From positions 39,785,644 to 39,849,643 of the forward strand of contig NC_060251.1 in NCBI RefSeq assembly GCF_921293095.1: a stretch of 64,000 nucleotides of DNA. Direction: 5' to 3'. A model generated the notes under the pieces. The model did no database searches. It was given only the letters and a program-made list of their open reading frames with translations, and was not told the origin of the DNA. Source of the DNA: Ischnura elegans. Lineage: Eukaryota; Arthropoda; Insecta; Odonata; Coenagrionidae. This document shows positions 21,673 through 33,890 of the stretch, in pieces. The stretch's first letter is position 1. Every line of letters begins with the position of its first letter. Both the position numbers and the translations under genes were made by a program.

Positions 21673-24600
21673 GTGCATACCTTCGTTAGCTCTTTGAGGC
21701 GGCTTGCGGGGTAGTATGTAGATGTAGATGGCGTCATAGTTTCAATCGAGGTTAGTCCCAAAGAACTGAATGGAGTTCTATAATTTTTAAAGACTTCAGC
21801 CACTTCCATCGCAGAGAAATGTAAAAAAATCTGGGATATCATTGTGAATCACCCTAAAGGAAATGTCATTACTCCTAGCATTGAAAACCGTCATCGTTAA
21901 ATCGAACTCTCGTAACGAGATGATCGTTTGTCCGAAGTAGGAGGAAGTGGCGAAGCGTTTTCAGTGCCCCAAATTCGTCGTCTGCAGTCGGATCCAAAAC
22001 GATCCATTTCTGCAGGCGTGGCGAAATCCGTCCCGGAGATTGCTTCAAAAGGTGGAAGGGCGTTTTGAGTTCCACCATCCCTCGCTTGATGTATTGCACA
22101 CGTCGGTCTTAGACGGATTGGCGCTGCAAGTGGGGGTGAAGAAAAAAGAGGATGACTATCGGAGAAGAGGGTAAGGGCTGTGCGAGGTAAAGAAAAAATT
22201 GGGGGAGATTCCCCGTTTTTATCGCTCTACGGACTTATCTTACCGTCCCGAGAAACGGGAGATGGGATGTGTGTTAGAGGGAAGGAGTTGAGGCTCAGTG
22301 TTGGATGGTGCCTTATTTGTTTCCTCGGTGGAAGGTGGAAGAAATGCAATCTCTTCTCGCCACACACACCCTTGCGACCTACCTACCTGGCCTTCTCATC
22401 TCCGGGAGTCATCTTAGCGGCCCCTTTCGCCATCAATTTGTTTCTTCGCGTTCCGGGCGCAGGGCAGGGTTCAAGCAAGGTTAAGTGGGTTATGTATGCC
22501 CGTGCGTCTTGATTTTTCTCGTGGCGGTGCGCGTAAAATACCGTGCAACACTGCTTACCGTACTTTCTGCCTGCTGCGTTGTGCCATTCTGAATGATAAA
22601 TATTATGGCCTTATTAAATGGTTCTCTGTAGTTGAATAACAATTTGTCGAGGTCGTCTGATCTATATTTTTCATCAGTGCATAACACGTCAGCGTGCATT
22701 TTTCCTCGATTAAATTGATAGCAAGTGTAATAATCTGAGATTTTAGTAGGGGATTATCACAAAAGCACCATTATTCGACATAATGCTGAATTTTCCGCAG
22801 CATGTATACATGTTTAAAGTTATTGTACTTAATAATGCATGAATACCCATGTAAAAATGTTAAGAAAGGTATATGTATTCCTCTGACGGTTGTTTCTCGA
22901 TCATCCTACATGCTAGCGAAAGGATGCATTGATGGATGTTGAAAATATTAACCATATTACTAATAGCATTTCAGCGTGATGGAATTTTTCAAGGAGAATT
23001 ATGAGGCATGTTTAAAATACTTTTTTAGCTCTCTTGGGGTTTTTTAAAGATTGAACTGTTTTACTTACAGTCAAACTTATGATTTCACCTTTCAATTAGA
23101 TGTATAAAGTAATAGTACCTAATTTTACCATCTATTTCACCTACGGCGTTGTTTGGTACATATTTGAACATCTTTAATCTCTTTCCAGAGTATTCAAAGA
23201 TTGAATAGATTGTCCTATCGTGTTCTCATATGTTTAAATCTGTTGTCAATCCAAAATTTTAAAACTTCATTTATCATAGGTATTCTATGGAATATTACTT
23301 TGTCTTCAATAAGCTGTACATTTGACGGAGTTTAACACTTCCTACTCTATTTTACGTTCATCTGTTCTAATTCAGTTCTTCTGTAAATATCCCTATCGCT
23401 TATTTTATTATACTACACTAGGGTTTATTAACCTTAAGAAGTTACTAATATGGCCTCTTATACCATTCCAAGTAGTGGTCACAATAGCAATTTACTTATA
23501 TTCATTTAATTCAATTTTTTCCGGTGAGATATCTTGGAACTGCATATTGAATGGTACACAAAGATATTGTACTTACAACTTAAATTTAATTTCACAAACT
23601 CCATTATACGTATTTCGTTTGTCTTGTGATCATTTGTAGTGAAGCGGGCTAAGAATTTCCCCCAAACGAAGCAGAATTCTTTTGATGAATGTTAAGTGGA
23701 CTGTACGATATCACTGTATATCAGTTATATTTAATGATTACACTCTCTTCATAACATATAGGAATAATACCACCTGTCCATGTTGCAAAATTATTAAAGC
23801 AAAGTGGCCTACTGACTAGACCGTTAGAGATTTCATAAGAAATGCAAGGAAAAATTCCACCGAAATATAACCTTTTAATCCCAGCTTATAATATTTGGTC
23901 CTCCATCTCGCGTGGACTAATTTTGCTACAGCACATGTTTGCATCGTGACGCTGCATGGATTGGGAAACACCCGTGATGGATTGCAGGCTAAACCCATAT
24001 GGTCCTGTCGGGCGTTGCCTTATCTATTGCTAGCTTTGAACGTACGGCGCAGGGCGTTGTCGTGCAAAAATTATCATCCTTTTCATCTCTAGGGTTCTCG
24101 ACTCTGATGAAACGAGTCGGGGAAATTTTTCACTGCAGCCCTCCGAAGGGAACCGCATTCATTTTTCGGCACTAAAGGAATCGGTATGGGAGAGAGCTTC
24201 CCGAAGAGTGGCTCTTTTCAACCTCAGACTAAAAATGAGTCCGCGGATAAAATGAAGGGGAGAAGAGCATGACCCAATCCCTCGGATTTTTTCCATAAGA
24301 AAAGAGGAAAAAGGTGTAATCTGGTAAATATATTTTTTGTTTTTTTTTTCTCCCCCTCGAAAACGAAATGTGAAATTTCCACTTCCACGGAAGGTAGAAG
24401 GCAAACTCCCATTCGCGCCGAAAGTTCTGATGACGTGGGTCGATGCTCGTTTGTTTTCATTGCGATTTCGTGTATACGTTTTTATATATGTACATATATT
24501 TTTTTTCAGTTCACCCGGTCCCTCAGCGGTAGGTACTCATGGATTGTATACCCCTTCTCTCTTCCCTGACCCCAATGGTGGTGCTTCGAATAACTTCCTC

Positions 24601-27600
24601 CCACGTAGTGCGTTGTACCAACTTGCACCGACCTCTCCCGAAAGATTACATGTCCGCATTTACACTCTTTGCGCAGAGCGTGGCCGTGTGAGCTCTGATG
24701 GGATATTTTATTTTCCTGAGACAATTTATTTTTTTCTTTCCACTCAATCGTCTTAGCTCCTAAGGCTCTAAAAAAGAACATTTTTGTGCCGACGTGTAGT
24801 TTTGTAATGATTTCAATCCGCTTAAATGTGACGTAAATATGTAAGGTAATAGACATAAATTTGTCTTTTACCAATCTGTCTTCCCACATCTTGTTGGCCT
24901 TGGATAACCCTGTCTTGGTGACCTCACATGCCTCTATCTCCTTCCCTTCACACGTCACTCGCTCCTACCACCAGTCTAGCCGATAATGAGAGACTATGAT
25001 GGCAAAGATGGGCGCAATGTGGAAGGGGTGAAGCCTTACCCCTTCGGATGGGAAGGCGGGAGGTGAATATGATTGATTCTTCTGTCACCAAAGTTGAGTA
25101 GCCAAGTTTGGCGCCAGAAACTCGATCACTACGGCGTCTCTGCACCCGCTTACCCACTGACTCCACTCCCTTGTCTCCACACATATTTCTCTCCAACTCT
25201 TTCTGTCTCTGCCGTAGGTTTTCCTCCATTTTGCGCTTCAGTTCTTATCAACGCATCCATGCTTCAAAAAAAAGCCTTCCCCCTCCTCAAACCATAAGGG
25301 CGGAAAGTTCTATCCATTTCTGCGGAAAAAGATTTCGCGTAAGTGGGTTGATAGTTTTCTACATTCTACCCCGCTGAGTTTCCCCGACCTCTGTTGAATT
25401 TTTTTTCCTTTAAGGGATCAAGCCTCTTTTATTGTTCTTGGCTCGCGTTCCCTCAGCTCTTTCTCTCCAAGAGATCCGCTTAAAACCCATCCATCTAAAA
25501 GAGTTGGCTAAGGGCTTCGGCCGAAAAGTAAATGTGGTTCAATAGAATTACGGTTTGGTATTATTTTGTCCTCCTGACCTATATATCTTAGCGTTGGTTG
25601 GTATCGCTAAGTATTATGTTCTCCTTAGTTTTTTACTCACATTATTTATAATGTCATTATTTTTTTCTTTCGTTAAAAAAGATTCTCATTTTATGTTTGT
25701 TCATCCAGGTACATTAGACTCATTGATCCCAAAAATTCTTGAGCACCTTCTGCAGATGCGTGATCAAGTCAAATTTTTACGGGGAAGTATCGTGGAAAAG
25801 CAAATAACTGAATTATTGTCTTCTATAACCTCATATAAATTGCAGTTAAGGTTTAATTGATTTCAATATCTGACTTTTTATTTTATTTTTTTGCTACAGC
25901 GTATGTATCCAACGTTTAAGTCAGGCAATTGGCATTTCATCTAATTGAATGCGACTTTAATGAGTTGCATAGTATTGATTATTTATAGCAGCTGAGACGC
26001 TTTTTATAAGTGCTAAAAATGGAAGAATTTAGGCACCAAAGAAAATGTTTCAACTCCAAAAAAGCACTACTTATTCATGTGTACGAAAGTTTAGTCTATG
26101 TCCAGAAAAGAGGATATCTGTCTTTGCAGTGATTTTTCAATTTCGATCTACTCGCTAAATCTTTTTTATCTTCAAAGAAATAGTGAGATGGATGGAAATG
26201 TTACCGCATAATTGCAGGAATCAGAGCAATCTACCAAGCATTCTCTCTGTTCGAAAGCAAGCGCGTTCAGTAAAAGCTGAATCTAAGAAATTACGCCTAA
26301 GTCGTATAATTTAATTTGGACCTATTTCAATTTCCTCTCTCCAAATGGTATACCCTCTTAACCCTCGTCTTTATTTATCCCCCCATATCCCTAGCCGTTG
26401 ACTCAAGACTATTGGCCCTTGGAATTGGTTATTCCACCCAACCTTTTGACTTTACAATGCCATAGTATTTATCTCACAATGTGTCTGTTAAGCTGTATTC
26501 TGTCGTTGTTTATTTTTAATTCGTCCTGCAGAGGCATCTTGGCATCTAAGAATGCAGTTATTTATGTATCCGGCTTTTAGTTTTCCTCTGATTGGCGAAA
26601 ACAATTTGTACTCCAAAAGGTTTGATTAAGGAATGGATAGAGTTTAATTAAGTCTTAACTCTACGATATTTTGTAACAGGAAAAGAAACCATTACTACAG
26701 GTTCTTGATCGTAGCCGAAGCTACCAAAGCCATGATTGATCAAAGGTGGCGTTTGAAAATTTTATCCCAACGAAAAAGAGGCTTCAAAGGCTCTTTTCCG
26801 TTCAAGTTCAAGCTCAAAGGTTCAATCCAAGGTGACTTAATTTGAAAAGAAAACTCACTAGGTATTTTTTACATCGGCGATCCTCTTTGTTAACTCTAAT
26901 CGACGTTATAAAGGTTGCTATGGTGACCTAAGGTTTAAAAAATTTGCCACATTTAGAGTTATTCTTACTAAATACAAGAGTAATGTATTCAATTCTTTCC
27001 GTTTTTGTTCCATCTGTCCAGATAATTAAATTTTCAGACTACAGGTTTATTTGGAACCTATATTTTGAAAACAGTCCGTAAATTTATGAGCCACATAATC
27101 GCTTGTTTTTTTATACTCCACTTTTAAAAAACGAGCCTTGGCATTTAAATCGTAAATGATTTTTTATCTTTCTCTTGAGCTCAATTTTTAACTTTTATTA
27201 GTGTCTTTGATGGTTGATCATTAGAAATAAAATGCAAAAAAATGCAAAAGTTTCTGTATATTTTCATACCTTCATCAGGACTTTTTTTCAATGAATATGA
27301 TGTATAGATTGTAACTATTAATACAATCAGTAAATCAATAACTAAATGAGTACTTCAAATTTATGCAACAACGACTGCGAATTAGATTCCAGATAGCAGT
27401 TATATTGTTTCTAATAACCAGGACATCACTCTCATAAGAAAATATCTTCGCCCCTCTTCTTCCCCTATTCTGGCGGCCGTGTCAAAATTCATCTCTTCTT
27501 CCGTACCGTAAATAAGGTTGCAATTATAAGAGATATACATAGTAATATATTCCCAATGGTAATGATTATTATTCGAGACCCGGATTGCTTTGTGTAAAAT

Positions 27601-27699
27601 CGAAGTGGTATACGTAAAATTTATCCAACCAAGAATTCGTATACAAATATAGCAAAACTTTGAACAATCATTATGTACTTAAATATTAAAGACCTACAC
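21673..27699. other. No recognisable gene; mixed-composition intergenic or intronic DNA
   Basis: Between 21.9 and 22.5 kb the DNA is more GC-rich. A 75-codon plus frame (21947-22174, MAKRFQCPKFVVCSRIQNDP...) ends in a purine-rich GAGAAGAGGGTAAGG that contains a GTAAGG donor-like hexamer. I could not assign it. From 24.1 to 25.5 kb the plus strand is pyrimidine-rich, with overlapping frames of 139 (plus) and 150 (minus) codons and no recognised motifs. The remainder is AT-rich. No transposon ends or RNA genes were found in this 6 kb. Confidence 0.45.
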
Positions 27700-27707
27700 T
27701 CCAAGAC

Positions 27708-28249
27708 AAGAGCCGGCTCTAGACATATTTATTGTGTAAGGGAACAAAATTTCACCTGCCCCCCACCACCAAATGGGATCCCCAAAGGATTCTCTCTGGA
27801 TGCATTTTAAAATTTATGCTAATACTTTAGGATAAGAGTAGAGACTTAAATTCCAGCATGAACCTACAACGTGCTTGCTCTTATATATTTAATGTATAAT
27901 TTTAAAGAATAAAAACCAATTATATATAAAAATTCAGGGTAAAAAATGTAAAAAAAATCAATAATTACAACATAAATCGGCTTCCAACAAGTTCAAACAT
28001 TTATTTACTTGACAAATGAAAACTTACGTAAGAATTTTATTCTAGGAACACTAAAATGAGGTTTTTCTGGGGTGTGGGATTTTTACGATAAATCCTTACT
28101 TCTACGATAATTTTATGAGATAAATCAGCCCTCTAGCTATAATGTCCTTTATTGATTAGTGCTGAACATTGGACTGATGGCTTAGGCGCCCCTTTTTCCA
28201 TGGAGCCCTATGCGGCCGTGTATTTTGCTTACCCCTTAACCCGGCCCTG
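27708..28249. mobile_element. hAT-type non-autonomous element, 542 bp
   Basis: TCCAAGAC (27700-27707) and TTCAAGAC (28250-28257) form an 8-bp direct repeat with one mismatch. The ends are inverted: AAGAGCCGGCTC at the left and CAGGGCCGGGTT on the opposite strand at the right. This matches hAT structure. The interior holds no open frame of note and includes C-runs near both ends (CCTGCCCCCCACC, GGCGCCCC). The mismatched duplication and eroded left terminus suggest an older insertion than the 13.06-kb element. Confidence 0.75.
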
Positions 28250-28258
28250 TTCAAGACA

Positions 28259-28640
28259 CTAATCAACGTTAAAAATCAAAATATTCTTAATAGGACCAAG
28301 TTCGTCCGTAGACCGGTACGACGATGCCAACTTCAAATCTTGCTCGCATCGCACCTCATGGAAAATGCTGCCCTCATCTTTCATTCGCCCTGGGCGCGGC
28401 AACCGGCCGAGGCTTTCCCTCCCCGGTAACGCCGCGGTCGGAGTAGACCCCAGCTCCCGTGGACGGCCAAGGAAACCACTCTCTCCCGGCGGGAGAAGTT
28501 GAAGTTCCCCAGAGGGCGAGTTTGAAGTGTGCGAGGAACGTAGGAAGCGGAGAGGGATGAATATCACGGAGTTAAGAGATCCACTGTGTGTTAGAGGCTT
28601 AAATCGCGAGGCCATGAAGGGAGCGAATCAGCGTTAGAGC
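28259..28640 (-). other. GC-rich patch with a 118-codon minus-strand open frame
   Basis: GC content rises sharply between about 28370 and 28560 (CCGGCCGAGG, CCCGGCGGGAG). The minus strand stays open for 118 codons (28615 to 28259). Its translation is rich in Ser, Leu, Pro and Gly, including SNSPSGELQLLPPGESGFLG and PGRESLGRLPRPGRM, with no domain I recognise. It begins ten bases after a hAT target duplication. It could be a real GC-rich exon or promoter, or just a GC-rich repeat in which stops are rare. I give no function. Confidence 0.25.
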
Positions 28641-29666
28641 TGTTGATGTGACTCGTTTTAGCGACATGTACACTGTAATGCGATCATAAATTATCCTATT
28701 GGTATAATGCTCAACGCAGCATCAATAGAGTAAAATAGAACGAGTAAAAATATATATTTCCACGAGTAAATTCATGCAAAAAGTATTATGTTAATGTGCA
28801 GCTGTATAATCGACATTGGCATACAAATTTATGCGCAAGTATTTTCATCGTTGTACTCGTGAATATTAGTGCTTAAACTAAATCATAGTGTCCATTGTAC
28901 GATATTTATGTACATTGTGGCTGTAAAATCACAATTTATATATTATCAATAGTTAAAAGTTATTTCCATCAGAAGAAAGAAGATATAAGTTCAACAATTA
29001 TATTTTAAATGCTTTACAAAAGCCATTTGGATGCGTATGAAGTCAGAGGAGTTGTTATTAGCTGGTGGTAAATGGTAATATTTGAAGGCGGGTAAAATAG
29101 GTATCCTGTGAAAGTGGAGGTTATATTTACTCGTGTGTAGGCATATCGTGAAAGGTGATAGAGTGTAGGTGACTGATGAATATTATTTAACATTACCGCA
29201 GTTATTAATCACAATAATCACGATTTCATTACGGCGCTTCATATTATTGTTGCATACATTACTGTAATTATGCTAGAACTACAGGTACTGGCAGCTGATT
29301 CTTTTAAGCATGAGCGATAGATTCAGATTTATCACAATTACGCCCCAATGTATATTTGTCCACGGAGTTTGACCCGTCTACTCTACGCTCAAACTATTGC
29401 ATTTTTACATGTGTTACGGCTCATGTAATTATCTTAAGCTGTTCTTGATATTCAGTTCTCATCTGCTATTGTGCTTTGTCTTAGTATTATTTTTCTTTCT
29501 TTTAAACTCCCTTGCGCTCTCATTTGTAAGCAGAGGTAGTGTTTGTAACAGAGTTAGTAGTTGTAGAGGTAGTAGCACTTGTCCCAAATATTTATTTTTT
29601 TCTCTCTTCTCTTTTGGGCATGTCCCTCTTTTTTTAGAGAATCTTTTTATTTACCCGCATTTAAAT
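28641..29666. other. No recognisable gene; AT-rich DNA
   Basis: AT-rich sequence with no paired repeats, RNA genes or assignable frames. The 95-codon plus frame at 29397-29684 is Leu/Phe/Ser-rich and looks accidental. Confidence 0.5.
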
Positions 29667-30256
29667 GATTCAATGCAACCGTAACCTTGGTTTGTTTGAG
29701 TGAGTGTACAGTGTGCACTCACTCAATCAGTGTGCACTGTACACTAATGCGGTACTAAGCTTCAGCCACTTAAAATGTACGCATTCTATGTAGGAGGGCT
29801 ATATCTTTCACTTTCCACTTATAGCCCAACGCCATATCTTTGATTTGCCCTACGATTTTATTGTTAGGAAAATTTTGTTGTCATAAAGGTAAAGTGACCT
29901 TGATAAATCACAAAAACCCCGCTAGCCAAGGAGATAGAAAACCAGAACTTTATACTCTTTTGAGCATGGTAAACTTTGCGGAAATCATTATTTTTATTTA
30001 TCTTTACTACTTTTATGATTCAATGTAACCGTAGCCTTGGTTGAGTGAGGGTAATTCACAGCCGATACTAAGTTTCTGCCACATGAAGCGCACACATTCG
30101 AGGGAGAGAGCTATACCTTTCACTTTCGTCTAATACCCCGACGCTCTATCTTTTCTTTCCTCTACGACCTTAATATTAGTAAAATTATTGTGATTGCAAG
30201 ATATTGTTCTCAATGCGTCACAAAAACTCCACTTACCAATTAGATGGAAGACCAGA
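29667..30256 (+). repeat. Degenerate tandem duplication, period ~350 bp
   Basis: GATTCAATGCAACCGTAACC at 29667 recurs as GATTCAATGTAACCGTAGCC at 30017. The similarity continues through TACTAAG-TTC-GCCAC, the GGGCTATATCTTTCACTTTC phrase, CCTACGA and TCACAAAAACCCCGCTAGCC to about 29945 and 30245. Copy 1 contains an extra palindromic block at 29693-29745 (GAGTGAGTGTACAGTG and related TGTGCACTGTACAC) that copy 2 lacks. Similarity is roughly 75%. Neither copy encodes anything I recognise. Confidence 0.8.
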
Positions 30257-30974
30257 GGGCAATCTGATCATGGTCATGTCGGAAGGAAGTTTCGGTAGTG
30301 AGACATAGAAGTGGGAAGTTGAAGTGAGAAGTCAAAAGTTTTCCCAAAACCAAAGCACCCAAAGAAAGTCTTCGGTGGGTTTTCCCATCGTGATTTCCTG
30401 CCGGGACCTCATTTCCTTCTTGTCTCACACCTTTCTCTATCTCTCCCGTACTCTGTTTGGGATGGATTTCTTGGTGGTGGGTGAACGATAGGATTGGGGG
30501 GGATGTTCTCTTGGAGGATTTGTGACTGGAAGTCCCTCCCCTCATCACGTGGCCACGTCGAGGCCTCTCTTAGAGGAGGGAAGGCATTTTATTCTTCTCG
30601 TGCTTCCCACGAGAGAGAGAGAGAGCGCTTCGGAAACTTTTCACCCGACCTAGGATTAAACGCTCCATCCCATTGACTGGAGTCCCTGCGTGAAATGTTC
30701 TCCACTTCAGTAGAGAGGACTGAGTTGAGTTGAGGAAGCTCGTTCCTTCTCTCTGATTTCGTTGTTTGTTTCTTCGTCTAAATTCACCATCGTCCCACCG
30801 TAATTTGTCGTGTAATTTGCTATGCACATTTTATTTATACGCATTCATTTATTTTCAACTTCCCGTTCTTTTAATTCGTGAGGAAATGCATACGTGACAA
30901 AAGAAAAATTAGTGCCAGTAATAACTGGAGAATATACTGTTTGGCCTCGAACAAAAACTTTACGTCAATATAGA
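30257..30974. other. No recognisable gene
   Basis: Mixed-composition DNA with a short (GA)n tract at about 30610-30623. Overlapping 60- to 102-codon frames on both strands match no family. Confidence 0.5.
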
Positions 30975-31266
30975 GGATTGGGTTGGTGTGGTGGCTAGAG
31001 TGTTGGCTTCCCACCCCGTGGGATCGGGTTCAAATCCCGGCGGTGGCAGAGAATTTTCAAAACACTGCTCGATCCCTCCTTGAGTGTTGTGAGGACGACA
31101 TTTCAAGCGCAACATTCCGTCCGTCGGATGGGACGTTAAGCCGTGGTCCCCTTGGCGACTTTCGCTAAGATCAGATGCTGACGCTGGGTTTCTCTCTACC
31201 CTTCCTTATCTAGCATTCCTCATGGCGAAAATTACCTAAGCTGTCGGTCACCTCCTTCATATACCT
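30975..31266 (+). mobile_element. tRNA-derived SINE (best-preserved copy)
   Basis: A pol III A box TGGCTAGAGTGTTGG (30992-31006) and B box GGGTTCAAATCCC (31026-31038) are spaced as in a tRNA. The body follows: ACATTTCAAGCGCAACATTC, then the CGTCGGATGGGACGTTAAGC phrase, TGGTCCCCTTGGCG, and a 3' part CTCATGGCGAAAATTACC ending TCACCTCCTTCATATACC. The same modules in the same order occur at 6.97, 41.51 and (3' only) 63.05 kb. I found no target duplication. Confidence 0.92.
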
Positions 31267-33084
31267 TTACTTCCCGTTAAAAGCACGTTTCAATGAAATC
31301 AAAAAACTGATGTGGGAAGCCTTTCTCATTAATTTAAAATCATTCTTATTTCTTTACGCGCTTTCTTCATAGCAGTAAAATCAACCCCACTCTCTTTAAC
31401 GACTCATCAACAACGACTCAATAGCAGCAGTAACCGTCATCAATAATAAAAATGTTTTGTTTGGTCAGAGATTGAACCAGGAGGTTGATTTGGATAGCAT
31501 AAATTTAGAAGAACCCGCCCGATAATGAACCATAAGCGTAAAAATCATAAAGTCAGGGTAAAGGGACCACTTATTTTCTCTACCACCTCGCGCTTCAACA
31601 AATTCTGTTTGAGGGTGCATGAAGGTGTCACCCGGTACTTGAGGGGAGGGCCCTTCATTTAGTTGTTAAGTATACTACCCAATAGGCCACGATCCCCCCA
31701 GGCTGATGACGTAAATTTTTAAAACCTGATTGAGGAAGGCTGAGTTTTGGCTCCTGTAGAATGAGGGTAGAGTAAAGCGTGAGAAATGACGTTTTTCAAA
31801 CGCGTGATGGCACGAGCTACAGGAGAGCCTAAAGAAGTCTAAGAAAACATAAAGGATAATAAAAACCAATCTCGAATGGATGGAGAGAAGAGTGAACGAC
31901 ATAAAAAAAGGTAAAGGTTTCAGTCCACTTTTTTTTTAGGGCTTTGGGTTTATGAATTTTGTATTAAAAGAAGATGCCATGCAATTTGCAAAGCGTCCAT
32001 CTTCCGGCATGGGTCTTCCGGCACAGTTGACTTTTCTCGATAGCGATTTAATTCCCTGTCCTGGAGACATTCTCAGGTCGACTCGATCTTAGTTGGCTTC
32101 TGGCATGCATTCATATTTCTTCGTCTTCCTGTATTCTCTGTCCCCATGCAGGTGATCAAAATTATACTGCAGTCATCCGCGATGTCTAGTATCAGCGTCC
32201 ATCTTCCAGATATACCTCTCGTCAGTTGAACCGTCGTCCGCGATAATATTTGCTGAAAATACGCATGATACTAGACCGATAACTAGTATAGATAGACTAG
32301 ATAAATCTGATACTAGATGCCGTGAAAGGCCACAATATAATTCGTTAAGGCTGGGACAAGAATATATTACTTTTATACATCTTAAGAAGAAAGATGATTC
32401 CGTACTTATTGGAGAATAAAATGTATTTGATTGTATGTCCTGCATGCAAAGTGATAAGGGAAAAGTGATTTTGAACACCTGCATCCTTAAAAAACCTAAT
32501 TATAATTAGATTGTCTGCATTATTAATATCAGTTACTGGTGGGCGTTATATTGTGTATATTGCTTAACTTGAACTCAGCTTGGTAATTTTTACTAAATTA
32601 TCTTTACGACCCCGTTTCTATTTAACGTATTGTGCTGAGTGAAATAAGGGTCAGAGGGAATAAAATGTATTGCGATTTACCAGGCTAAGTTCATATTAAG
32701 AATCCTCCTGTGGTAATGCTAAATATATCAGCCCTGCCAGTTATATTTTATCATTCACATATTCCTTTCTGCCTTCTTATCCCACTCCTCTCCGTTCTAA
32801 AGATTTCCTTTTTCCAATCGATGAGGACGTATGAGCGTAATTCCCTTTCGCTCAGGAATCTCCGATGCGTGGAGACCTTCCCGTTCCATTCTCCCAAATC
32901 CAAAGGGAAACGCTCGGTTACTCGGAAAAGCTAGCGAAGAAAAAATATATAAACCCATCGAAGGCGGTTGATGGTGGGAGAAGGTAATGGTGGGTGTCGG
33001 GAACTTTCGAAGATTAGTAGAGAAAATAAGGAAAGAGAAGTATTTAGGGTGGAACGATTGGTGAATACTTATCGGCGAAGCCTT
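31267..33084. other. No recognisable gene
   Basis: Mixed AT-rich DNA. A cluster of ACTAG/CTAGT-type words lies at about 32190-32320 without a clear period. Frames of 60-103 codons on both strands are unassigned. Confidence 0.5.
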
Positions 33085-33890
33085 CCCCCAAAATCATTCT
33101 TTTCTCTATAGTATCCTCGAGAGGGATAGAAAATTCACCTTGTTCCTATCTAGGAGGTTTTCACGAAAAAATAATTCTGGAACGCTATTCATAAAGGTAA
33201 CGCCTGCGATATTATTTCCATTCCTGCGAAAATATTCGTCTTTTGCAACGCTGTTGTGCCTTGCGACACTTCCTCATCCTAGGAAACAAATTCGTAATCG
33301 TTTATATACATCCTCGCAATAAGTCTCTTCGCTGGATTTTCAGGCAAAATGAAAAGCTGCTTTGATGATAATACGAGATCTTCATCGTTTTTACCATGAA
33401 AGATTGGAGAAAGTGTCACATTATGATTTTTCTGACGCATCGTCCAATAAGTCAAGTATTGGACGTAAAAAAGATGTAAGATATTCATTATAATTTACAA
33501 TGAACTACTGACTTTGTAAGTTATAACGCCGAAATTCGAGTGATGCTTTAAAAGCATTAAACTGTAAAAATATGTCGGCTAAATTCAAGAATATCAATAG
33601 CTTTGCCCCAAAATCACTCTTTTTTTTCTTTAGAGTACCGTCGTGAAAGAGAAAAGTGTCCTTGTTACTACTTAAAATATTTCTTGAGAAATTAGCGGTT
33701 GAATTCAATCCGTAAAGGTATTGTCTGCAATATTAAAATCCAGCTGTGCGAACTTATATGGTTTTTGCGTCGCTGTTGAGCCTTGCAACTCTTCCTGATG
33801 CTGGCAAAAGCTCCTTAGTTGATTTAATACACCCTTTCAATAAGTCTCTACGCTGTATTTTTCGGCACAGGTTAAGCGGCGAAGTTTCGG
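33085..33890 (+). repeat. Degenerate tandem duplication, period ~520 bp
   Basis: CCCCCAAAATCATTCTTTTC at 33085 corresponds to GCCCCAAAATCACTCTTTTT near 33604. Correspondence continues through AAAGGTA, CTGCGATATTA/CTGCAATATTA, TTTTGCAACGCTGTTG / TTTTGCGTCGCTGTTG, and AATAAGTCTCTTCGCTG at 33317 / AATAAGTCTCTACGCTG at 33839. Short frames in both copies share a peptide of the type FATLLCLATLP / FASLLSLATLP, but each is closed by stops nearby. I therefore read this as duplicated non-coding or long-dead DNA. Confidence 0.75.

Noticed and set aside
24337..24958. Overlapping 139-codon plus and 150-codon minus frames
   Set aside because: Both run through pyrimidine-skewed DNA and contradict each other; neither shows a recognisable motif.
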